The notes under the pieces were generated by a model that saw only the letters and a program-made list of their open reading frames with translations, was not told where the DNA came from and made no database searches. This document shows, piece after piece, positions 54,666 through 64,000 of a stretch of 64,000 bases of DNA. The position numbers and the translations under genes were made by a program. The stretch spans positions 129,976 to 193,975 of the forward strand of contig NW_004457592.1 in assembly GCF_000313135.1 (NCBI RefSeq), read 5' to 3'. The stretch's first letter is position 1. Every line of letters begins with the position of its first letter. The stretch is from Acanthamoeba castellanii str. Neff. Taxonomy: Eukaryota > Discosea > Longamoebia > Acanthamoebidae.

Positions 54666-55947
54666 ATGGATCCGCAAGAGCAGGAGCAGGGAGGAGACGA
54701 TGAAGCACGCTTGGGCGTGTGTTTCGTGCACCCCTCGTGGTTTGGCGGACCTTTGGGTCCTCACAACGTGCTCGACTTCTTCAGCGCCTCCGACTTTTAT
54801 GACAAGTCATGCAACAACGAGGTACCGTCATTCACGATTAGATTTAATGGCCAGATAAATAATTATAAATCATACAATATCAATTATTATTATTGATTGG
54901 GGAGGCAGTTGCTGCGCATGCAAGAGCGCGACATGTCGCTGCTGCGGGCCATGACTGGCCTCGAGTACGAGATCCGCTACGCCGACGAGGCGCAAGGTTT
55001 CCCTCCCCTCTACTTGCTTGGCCTTCTTGAGGGGTGGGCGTGCTGATGCATGCCATGGGGCGTGCACGCTACTCTTCCCACATCCAACATCAACAACAAC
55101 ATCCAACAAACTACCATCTACCACACCGTGCAGGGATCTTCTTGCTCTGCAAGCAGATCCGAGAGAGCCCCGACCTGGCGCACCCGCAAACCTACTACTA
55201 CGTCATGCACGGCACAGTCTACCAGTGCCCCACCATCCAGCACGTGCTCACAGCCCGCATGGTACGTTATAATATATACGTTTTCATATATGCTGCAGCT
55301 CTGTGATTGATCGCGTTTGTTGGCGTGACGCCGGCATCGATGACGGCGACGACAGACGACGTGCTCGTACCACCTGGAGGAGGCCTTCCGCATGGTGAGC
55401 GCTGCGGTGCGGTTCGACCCCTCGACGGAGCCCAACTACTCCTACGACTTCACCGCCGCTACCGACGCCGCCCAGCCATCCGCCGACGAGGATCCCGATC
55501 GCCCAGAAGGTGCCCACCCACCACGCGACCTTGTCGTCATTTTTTTAATGTCTAATTTGGCGCATCGTGTCGCGTGTGTCGCGTGTGTCGTGTGTCGTGT
55601 GTCGTGTGTGTCTAATCTGCACCCACACAGACGATGCGGCGGTGCCGGAGAAGACGCAAGAGGAGCTCTATCGGCTGCAGCAGACGGCCGACCGGTCCTC
55701 GCGCATCCTCAATTCCATCGTGGGCCAGGTTCGCCCATTCCCCCCTCGCCCCAGACGCGGACGCAGCTGGTCCGGCACTCACCTCAGGTCTGTTTGTTTC
55801 GGCGGTTGGATGGGGGGGGGCACACAGTTTCCACTGCCGGGCGAGGTTGTACGACCACCACCGCCCGCAGCTGCTGGAGGTCGAGCGCAGGGCAAGCGAC
55901 CAGGAGACACTGCGGGCACCAAGAAGCGACGTCTTGTCGATCTCTGA
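54666..55947 (+). CDS. MED6: Mediator complex subunit 6
   Basis: Head-module subunit of Mediator, which bridges activators and RNA polymerase II. Six exons (54666-54821, 54909-54996, 55134-55261, 55356-55509, 55631-55728, 55828-55947), 247 aa, about the length of metazoan MED6. Conserved blocks: PSWFGGPLGPHNVLDFFS and FYDKSCNNE (family: NVLDYF...FYDRTCNNE), LRAMTGLEYEIRYADE, GIFLLCKQIRESPD, QTYYYVMHGTVYQCPTIQHV and the following helix EEAFRMVSAAVRFDPS. The C-terminus is basic (GKRPGDTAGTKKRRLVDL), a probable nuclear localisation signal. Confidence 0.92.
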
Positions 55948-56011
55948 TTTTGATGGCACATAAAACAAAACCAAAAGGTCGAGGTTGAAGATTTCCGCAT
56001 GTGGAAGTCGT

Positions 56012-59000
56012 TTACTTGCTTCGTTTGGTGGCGGTGGCGGTGACGGTCGTGGTGGTGGTCGCCGCGCGGCCCTTGCGGCCCTTGGCCGGCCCGAGTCCCT
56101 TGACCTTGACCGAGGAAACGAGGTCGCTGAGCGAGGAATCGCTGAACGGACCCTTACTGTTGCCGCCGGCGACCGTCTTCGCCTCCGACGAGGCCGCACC
56201 ACCGGCTTCGGCCCGCACGCGCGATCGCTCCACGAGGATCTTGTTGACGGTCTCGCTGTTCTTCTTGATCCTGCAGAGACGAGGCGACAAAAGCAACGCG
56301 TTGACGTCAACCATCAGCCGGCGGCGCATCACGTCGCGCGTGTGTGTGAAGCGGTGCAGGTGCATTCATGAATGGACGTACCTGGTGGGATCGATGGCAA
56401 ACTCGGGTGAGGTGACGAGCTCGCGGAATCGCGGGTCCTTGAGGTCGAGGTCGGCGGCGGCCTTGGCCTCCTCCCGGGCCTTGGCCCGGCGCGCGCTGCG
56501 GCCCTTGGGCTTGCCGCCGGTGGCGTCGTCGGCGGTCCGCTTGTGGGCGGCCCTGTGGATGTCCTCGTCGAGGGTGAGCAGGGCCAGCTCGGCCTCCTGC
56601 CTGCGCTCCTCCTCCGTCTTCTTCCCGCCGCGCGCCTTCTTTTTGTTGCCGCCCCGCTTCCGCCGCTCGGCCTCCTCGTCCTCCGAATGGCGGTCGCCGT
56701 CGAACTCGCCCGCGCCCTCAAAGAAGTCCGAATCCTCGTCGCTCTCCTGTGGTTGTGGTTGTGGTGGTTGTGGTTGTTGCAATGCAACCAATAAACAGCA
56801 TCGTCAGCCAAAGAATGAAAGAAAGAAATCGAGATTTGGGTTGGGGAATGTGTGTACGAGGGTCTTGGGGGCGGGCTCGCGCTTCCGCTTCCGCTTGAGG
56901 GCGTCGGGGTTGTCCTTGGCGTCGAGCAGGCCCTGCACCTTCTCGCTCAGGCCCGGCACGAACGTGATCTGCACCAATCGCAAGTGTCGTGAGGTGAGCG
57001 ATGGTGGCGTGATCAGACACACACAAACACACACACGCACACAGACACACACACACGCACACGACACACGACACACGACACAGTAATAGAAGAGCACACT
57101 GGCGTGCGTACCTCCATGTCCTGCTGCTCCTCCTCGTCCTGGTCGAGGGCGCCCAGGAGGGCGCGGTACTTGTCGCGCCGCTTGGGGTCGATCTTCTCGT
57201 CGCTCTTCTTCTTGCTCTTCTTCTTCTGCGCGGCGGCGGCGGTCTCTTCGACGCCGGCGGGCGTCTCGAGCTCGAACACGAACTGGGGCTCGCCCTCGTC
57301 CTCGTCGTCGTCCAGGTCGGACTCGTCCGAATCCGACGCCAGGTAGGCCTTGAAGTCCGACATCTTCAGCTCCTCCGCCGACAGCTTGGCCCTGAACGCC
57401 GCCATTCATTCACCGCCGCCGCCGCCATCACACACATGGAAATTCAGAGTTAGTCAGTCGGTCAAGAGAGCAGCTGCTGCTGCTGCTGTTTGGTTGGGGG
57501 GGGAATGCCAAAAATGGGAGGGGGCAGGTATGCGCACTTTTGCATGACGCGGCGCCGGTGGGTGTCGTCGGCGTCCCACGTGAGCTCCACCTTGGAGTGC
57601 TGGAGGGCCGATGTGTAGTACGTGGGCGCCTCGTAGTTCGACGGAATCTCCCGCGCCGACTGTGCGCGTGTGTTCGACGTGTGTCGTGTCGGTGGTCGTG
57701 TCGTTGGTCGTGTGAGAAACTCGAGCAATCACGAATCATCGGGAGAGGGCGGGGGGGGGGCGGAACCTCGCGAGGCGGGAGGTCGAAGGTGACGTCGTCG
57801 GGGATGAAGGAGAGGTCGAGCACGTTGCTCGACCGCTCGAACTCGAGGCCGTCGCAGGCCTTGTAGATCTCCCCGGCCGTCGCCGGCGAGTCGCACTCCA
57901 CCACCGCGTAGTAGTAGTCCAGCTTCTCCAGCTGCGCACCGCACACACCCACACAACACGACAACACACACGACACACGTGTTAGCCACCATGTGATGGG
58001 AGAGCGTGCGTGCGTGCGGTGCGTGTCGTGCGTGTCGTGCGTGGTACCTCGTATTGGCGGAGCTTCTCCTCGTCGATGTCGCCGGATTGGGCGCCGCGCG
58101 GGCGCCTGTTGTTGTTGTAGTGGTGGTGGTGGCTGCTGCTGCCCTTTTGGCGGAAGATGCTCTGCGGGCCGTGCTTGGCCTCCTCGTCGAGGCGCTGCTG
58201 GCCGAGGCGCGACGGGTAGACCGTGACGCCCAGGATGGCGCCCGTGGCCGGCACGAACGACTGGAGCAGGACCAGGATGTCCACCGCCCGCACCTTGTCC
58301 CAGTCGCACTTGCACACCGCCAGCCGACGCGTCTCCTCCCCCTCCTCCTCCCCCTCCTCCTCCTTCTCCGCTGCCTCGGGCTCGGCGGCGGCGGCGGCCT
58401 TCTTCTTCTTCGTTTTCTTCTGCGTCGCCGTCTTGGCGGCCGCTGCGGCCTTCTTGGCTGCCACCTTCTTCTTTGGCAGCTTCGGCTCCTCCTCTTCGTC
58501 GTGCACCACCTCCGCGTCGGCCTCGGTCGTGGCGTGCTCCTCTACTTCCACTTCTGCCTCTCCCTCTTGCCGCTGCTGCTGCTGCTGGGCCTCGTTGGCC
58601 TTTTCGAGGACGTCGGGGTCGAGCTCGTACACCCGGCGCAGCCGTTGCGCGGTGGACTCCTCGGCCTTCACGGGCCGGCCCAGCGGGTCCAACTCGACTG
58701 CAGCCAAAGTTGAACACATCAGTGTGTGGTTTTTATTTATTTTTTATTTATTTAGATCAAAATAAAAATGTAAATAAAAATCGCAACAAAAATGGAACGA
58801 AAGATTGGCCTGACTGAGATGAGCGTACAAGTCTCTGCAAAATCGGGATTGGTGAAGAGGTCCGCGAATCGGGAGTCCAGACGAACCTTGCCGCCTCGCC
58901 CTTCGCCCTTGCCGCCACGGCCCCATCTGGCATCATCGGCGGCGAAGCGGGCGCTGTCATCCTTCTTCGCCCCGGTGGCGTTACCTTTTCCTCCGCGCTT

Positions 59001-59018
59001 CCTCTTCGAATCGGCCAT
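56012..59018 (-). CDS. ESF1: ESF1 homolog, nucleolar 18S rRNA-processing factor
   Basis: Required in yeast for early pre-rRNA cleavage in the small-subunit pathway. ATG at 59018 starts MADSKRKRGGKGNATGAKKD; early exons include VRLDSRFADLFTNPDF. The large exon 58719-58040 holds acidic/Lys-rich sequence, then ETRRLAVCKCDWDKVRAVDI (family LAVCNMDWDR), VYPSRLGQQRLDEE, then YYYAVVECDSPATAGEIYKA and CDGLEFERSSNVLDLSFIPD, YTSALQHSKVELTWD, LKMSDFKAYLASDSDESD. The C-terminal NUC153-like segment is KDPRFRELVTSPEFAIDPTR (family RF..LFTS..FAIDPT). The stop is at 56012. Domain order matches ESF1 throughout. Charged low-complexity tracts are normal for this family. Confidence 0.92.
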
Positions 59019-59355
59019 CACGAACTAGTCCTCGCTGCTCACCTCGATGTGCTGAACGGAACGCTAACCAAAGATGTGGGGCTGGACTCCGGAGATGGTA
59101 GTTTCTTTACCATTTATTTCTCCTTTTCCTAGAGAAACGGGAAAGCTTAGGGGAAAATTGCAGGAAACTCATTTTTGGTATCTACTCGCCCAACTTGCTG
59201 GAAGTCGTGGGTGTTGAAGAGAAGGTGCGAAATGAGGCAACAACCCTTTGTTTGTTTTGGGGTTCCCAACACAAGAGACGAGATCTCTACATCACTTGCT
59301 GGGGGGGGGGGTTAGGTAGGCAGGTAGGCAGGGTAGAGAAGAAGAAGAAGACGAC
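59019..59355. other. Intergenic region between ESF1 and CPSase
   Basis: 337 bp, moderately AT-rich, with a G run at about 59301-59310. It holds the ESF1 promoter (minus strand) and the CPSase 3' region. No gene seen. Confidence 0.5.
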
Positions 59356-62300
59356 TTAGAGGGTGTTGCGGAGGTAGGTCTCGTGGGCCGCGGGGGTGAG
59401 GCCGGCGAGGTCGTGGATCTGGGCGAGGGAGCGTGCGACCATGCCGGCGACCTTGGGGTCGGTGACGAGCGAGACGCCAAAGTCGACGGTCTTGCGGCGG
59501 AGCGGGTAGAACTCGTCGTCGGTGTGGTTGGGGAAGGTGACGACAAAGTCGACGTCCTTGTTCTGGACGTGGGCCATGGCCGAGCCCGAGTCGCCCTGGA
59601 GCGGGACGGTGGTGACGGGCACGCCCTCGCGGGCGAGGAGGTCGGCGCTCTCGGGGGTGGCGAGGAAGGTGTAGCCGGCGCGGTGGAGGTCCTTGGCCTG
59701 GAGGGCGAACTCGGGGGTGATGTTGGCGAAGAGGGCGGTCTTCCTCTCGGGCCACTTGAAGTTGGACGAGAGCACGGCCTTGAGGAAGGCCTCCTCGGGG
59801 GTCTTGCCGAAGCAGGCCACCTCGCCCGTGGAGGCCATCTCGACGCCCAGGATCGGGTCGGCGCCCAGGAGGCGCTGGAAGGAGAACATGGGCGCCTTGA
59901 CGCCGTAGTGGGGCACCTTGTTGTGGCAGCGCGGGTCGACGGGCACGTCCTCGCCCATGAAGATGCGCGTGGCCGTGCGGAGGAAGTCGATGCCGAGCAC
60001 CTTGGACACGAACGGGAAGGAGCGCGAGGCGCGCAGGTTGCACTCGATGACGAGCACCTCGTCGCCCTTGACCAGGTACTGGATGTTGACGGGGCCCGAG
60101 ACCTGGAGCTCGCGGGTGATCTTCTCCGAGATGCTCTTGATCTGCGCCTGGATGTTGTCCGGAATGGAGATGGCCGGCAGCACCGACGTGGCGTCGCCCG
60201 AGTGCACGCCGGCGTCCTCGATGTGCTCCGAGATGGCCCAGTTGACCAGGGTGCCCTTGTTGGCCACGGCGTCGCACTCGACCTCGCGCGCGCCCGTGAC
60301 AAACTTGGAGATGACCACCGGGTAGTCGGGCGACACGTCGACGGCGGCCGCGAGGAACTCCTCCATCTGCTGGTCGTTGTTGACGATCTTCATCGCCGCG
60401 CCCGAGAGCACGTACGACGGGCGCACCAGGCACGGGTAGCCCACCTTGCGCGCAAAGGCCTTGGCCTCGGCGAAGCTGCTCAGCTGGTTCCACTCGGGCT
60501 GCTTCACGTGGATCCGGTCCAGCAGCGCCGAGAACTGCGAGCGGTCCTCGGCCGCGTCGATCGACAGCGGGCTCGTGCCCAGGATCTTGACGCCGGCCTT
60601 GTGCAGCGCCAGCGCGATGTTCTGCGGCTGCTGCCCGCCCACCGACACCACCACGCCCGCGGGCTTCTCCCGGTCGTAGATGTCCAGCACGCGCTCGAGC
60701 GTGAGCTCCTCAAAGTAGAGCTTGTCCGACTCGTCGTAGTCGGTCGACACCGTCTCCGGGTTGTAGTTGACCATGATCGTCTTCTTGCCCAGGCGCCGCA
60801 GCTCGCGGATGCACTCCACGGCGCCGTAGTCGAACTCGACCGACGAGCCGATGCGGTACACGCCGCTGCCCAGCACCATCACCGCGCCGCCCTCCTGCTG
60901 CGTGTCGCTGTGCGTGCCGTTGTACGTCGTGTACAGGTAGTTGGTCTTGGCCGGGAACTCGGCCGCCAGCGTGTCGATCTGCTTCACCGCCGGGACCACG
61001 CCGTTGGCCTTCCTCAGCTCGCGCACCTCCATGTGGCCGCAGCCCAGGAACTCGCCCAGCTGCACGTCCGAGAAGCCCTGCTCCTTGGCATCCCGCAGCA
61101 GCTCCACGGGCAGCGTGTCCTTCTTGTAGGCGCGCACCGTCTTCTCCGTGTTGTGCAGCCGGTTGAGCTTGTCCAGGAACCAGTGGTCGATCTTGGTCAG
61201 GTCGTGCAGCTGCTGCACCGTGAAGCCACGCCTCAGCGCCGCCGACAGGGCAAAGATGCGCTGGCTCGTGGGCTCCGTCAGCTCCTGGTGGAGCGCCTCG
61301 TCCGACGCGGTCACCCACCTGCACAATTGTGTGTGAATAAATTGTGTTTGCACCAATCCATGGTGTGGTTAGCGTGTGTGTGATCAATGATTGGCCGGAA
61401 GAGAGTAAAAGAACAAAAAACGAAAAAGAAGAAGAAAGAACGAAAAAGAGCCCTCGGGAGAGGGAGAGGGAGAGGGAGAGGGGGGTGAGACAACACGTAC
61501 TTCTTGGCCTCGAAGCCCTTGTTGCCGACGTCGACCATGCGGATGGCCTTCTGGAGGCCCTCCTCGAAGCAGCGGGCGATGGACATGACCTCGCCGACGG
61601 ACTTCATGCTGGAGCCGATGCGCCAGTCGACGCGCGAGAACTTGCTCAGATCCCAGCGGGGCATCTTGACCACGAGGTAGTCGAGCGAGGGCTCGAAGCA
61701 GGCCGTCGTCTCCTTGGTGACGGCGTTCTTGAGGTCGGGCAGCTCGGCGCCGAGCGCGAGCTTGGCGGCGATGTAGGCCAGCGGGTAGCCGGTGGCCTTG
61801 CTGGCCAGGGCCGACGAGCGGGACAACCGGGCGTTCACCTCGATCACGGCGTAGTTCTCCGACTTGGGGTCCAAGCTGTACTGGATGTTGCACTCGCCCA
61901 CGATGCCCAGGTGGCTCACCACCTTGATCGCCGCCGAGCGCAGCTTGTGGTACTCCTCGTTGCTCATCGTCTGCGAGGGAGCCACGACTGTGCCGTATGG
62001 CGCGGGGGGAGTTCGTCAGCAGTGCGTGTGCGAAAAAGAGAAAAACGAAGAAGAACGAGAAAAGGTACCGATCGACTCGCCGGTGTGGATGCCCATGGGG
62101 TCGAAGTTCTCCATGTTACAGACGGTGATGGCGTTGCCCTTGCTGTCGCGCACCACCTCGTACTCGACCTCCTTCCAGCCCTTCATGGACTTCTCGACGA
62201 GGACCTGCGGCGAGGAGCCCAGGGCCTTGACGACGATGCTCTCCAGCTCGCTGCATGGCGACGGCGACGATGACGAGAGAATGAAAAGTGAGAAGTTAAG

Positions 62301-64000
62301 CCAGCATGAGGTTAAGGGGGGGGGCATGGCGAGGCGAGACGAGGGGGTGGAGGAGGTACGCAGGGTTGTTGGCAAAGCCGGAGCCGAGGCCGCCGAGCGA
62401 GTAGGCGGAACGGACGATGACGGGGAACCCGATGTTGTTGGCAGCCGCATGGGCCTGGCCGAGGGTGTCGCAGGCGACGCTGGGTGCGCTGGGGATGTTG
62501 ATCTCGTTCTGCAAATGAAAAACAAAACGCGTTCAGAACTCACCCGTCCGCACGTTGACGCAGCAGCAGCAGCCTACGACGACGCGATGACGACGACGAC
62601 AACGACAACGACCGTACCAAACGCTGGGCGAAGAGCTCCCTGTCCTCGGTGTCGATGATGGACTTGACGGGGGTGCCCATCACCTTGACGCCGTACTTTT
62701 CGAGAACCTTGGTGTGGTAGAGGTGGACACCGCAGTTGAGGGCGGTCTGACCGCCGAACGAGAGGGCGATGCCGTCGGGGGACTCCTTCTTGATGACCTG
62801 CTCCACGAAGTAGGGCGTGACGGGGAGGAAGTAGACCGAGTCGGCGAGGCCCTTGGCCGTCTGGACCGTGGCGATGTTGGGGTTGATGAGCACCGTCTTG
62901 ACGCCCTCCTCCTTGAAGGCCTTGATGGCCTGCGAGCCCGAGTAGTCGAACTCACCAGCCTTTTGTTGTGCCACGTCACCACATACGCGTCAGTCAGTCG
63001 GTCAGTCGGGTTGCGATTGATTGGCTGCAAAGCCGCGATTCACCATCATCAGATGAAGAAGAAGAAGAAGAAGAAGAAGAAGAAGAAGAAGGCGTACCTG
63101 GCCGATCTGAAGTCCGCCGGAGCCGAGCACGACGACCTTCTTGATGGGGTGGGAAGCGCGCAGGTTGGCCGACAACGAAACGGTCTTGTTGTCGGCAAAG
63201 TCCTTGACCTGGCCGAGGAACTTGTCGAAGAGGAACGCGGTATCGTAGGGGCCGCCCTTGGCCTCGGGGTGGAACTGCACCGAGCTGAAGGGCTTGTTGG
63301 TGCACAGGATGCCCTCGTTACTGCCGTCGGTGGCGTTGGTGAAGTAGGGCTTCCAGTTGTGGGGCAGCGAGGTGGGGTCCACCGCGAAGCCGTGGTTCTG
63401 GGGCGTGATGTAGGCCAGGTCGGTGATCTGGTCCACGACGGGCTGGTTCTGGCCACGGTTGCCGAAGGGCAGCTTGTAGGTCCTGCCACCGGCGGCGTGC
63501 GCGAGCAGCTGGTTGCCCAGGCAGATACCGAAAATGGGCTTGCCTGCAACAACAACAGCAACAGCACGCGTTGTGTGTGAGTCTCACGATGCCCCAGACC
63601 AACAATCAAATGAAAAGTGAAAGAAAAAGAATAAAAAGAAGAAGAAAAACGTGTGTGGTGCGTTACCGACGTCCATGGCCTGGCGGAGGTGCTCGATGGT
63701 GGCGGTGAGCTTGGAGGGGTCGCCGGGGCCGTTGGAGATGAAGAGGCCGTGGTACTCCTCCTGGAGCTCCTTGGTGTAGTCGTAGTTCCAGGGGACCACC
63801 TTCACGGTCGTGCCCTTGCCCACGAGGGACCTGATGATGTTGTGCTTCATGCCGCAGTCCACGGCGATGATCTTGAGCGGACCGTTGCCGTAGACCTTGG
63901 GCTCCTTGATGGAGACCTCGGCGACGAGGTTGCGCTCGTAGATGTTCTGCAGCGGGATGTCCCTGTCGAACACGATCTTGGCCGGCACGGCGCCCTCTGT
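59356..64000 (-). CDS. Carbamoyl-phosphate synthase, fused glutaminase + synthetase (5' end off window)
   Basis: The visible order is that of a CAD/CPS1-type CPSase: the end of the small-subunit-like domain; GATase ([16 protein letters not shown] with the nucleophilic Cys; [15 protein letters not shown] with the catalytic His-Glu); then the first synthetase half ([89 protein letters not shown]); the oligomerisation segment; the second half ([63 protein letters not shown]); and an MGS-like allosteric domain (VNWAISEH... ending THDDEF-like [20 protein letters not shown]). It ends [10 protein letters not shown] at 59356 with no dihydroorotase or aspartate transcarbamoylase behind it. The last exon (61320-59356) is unusually long. 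Confidence 0.93.
63053..63092 (-). repeat. (AAG)n/(CTT)n microsatellite in CPSase intron
   Basis: About 13 GAA/AAG units inside the intron between the GATase exon (ending 63098 on the minus strand) and the next exon (from 62959). On the sense strand it is a long pyrimidine tract, near the donor side. Confidence 0.85.

Noticed and set aside
59383..61383. A 666-codon open frame on the plus strand
   Set aside because: It is the exact antisense of the long CPSase exon. It is Ala/Arg/Val/His-rich and arises because G/C third positions remove stops on the opposite strand.
1..64000. tRNA, rRNA or CRISPR
   Set aside because: I saw no tRNA cloverleaf A/B-box pair, no rRNA core sequence and no regularly spaced repeats with unique spacers. 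The tandem repeats are contiguous microsatellites.

Overview
The window reads as nuclear DNA of a GC-rich, intron-dense amoeba. Acanthamoeba or a close relative is the best fit. Genes are compact and lie on both strands, with typically 3-12 short introns each (mostly GT-AG, with at least one well-supported GC-AG case). Many introns are little more than degenerate CA/TG repeats such as ACACGAC or GTGTCGTGT. Reading frames favour G/C in third positions. Wherever I could join exons, the summed lengths were exact multiples of three (WD40 502 aa, AKR 354 aa, ADSS 533 aa, MED6 247 aa, and the zinc-cluster paralogs).

Layout. 1-297: 3' end of methylcrotonoyl-CoA carboxylase beta (MCCC2). 465-1045: a CpG-free island. 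1298-3839 (+): WD40 protein. 3916-5760 (-): armadillo-repeat protein. 5922-21526: seven adjacent paralogs (A to G) of a transcription-factor family that combines a fungal-type Zn2Cys6 cluster, a coiled coil and a PAS-like domain. An eighth copy (H) lies at 26681-29216. Between G and H sit a second CpG-poor island (21975-23748) and a Kv-beta-like aldo-keto reductase (24532-26361). 29352-30411: secreted protein of unknown function. 30522-32718 (-): thioredoxin-PUL protein, divergent from a small winged-helix-like gene (32829-33552). 33651-37200 (-): multi-SAM protein. 37368-39854: a 2.49 kb stretch with no CpG at all. 39942-42095 (-): three-RRM hnRNP, divergent from CNOT4 (42463-48927). 49046-51211 (-) and 51353-54528 (+): adenylosuccinate lyase and synthetase, head to head. 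54666-55947: MED6. 56012-59018 (-): ESF1. 59356 to beyond 64000 (-): glutamine-dependent carbamoyl-phosphate synthase.

Functional themes. The right third is housekeeping: mRNA decay and transcription (hnRNP, CNOT4, MED6), ribosome biogenesis (ESF1) and nucleotide/arginine metabolism (ADSL, ADSS, CPSase). The left half is dominated by the expanded Zn2Cys6-PAS array. In seven copies the zinc cluster is interrupted by an intron at the same place and phase (phase 2, between the third and fourth cysteines). Exon 4 is 86 nt in six of the eight copies. One member (F) has lost the zinc cluster but kept the rest. The most unusual structural signal is the set of three CpG-depleted islands in an otherwise CpG-rich genome. 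They lie between ordinary genes, carry unrecognised spliced or Cys-rich reading frames, and look like inserted DNA that has been cytosine-methylated and has decayed.
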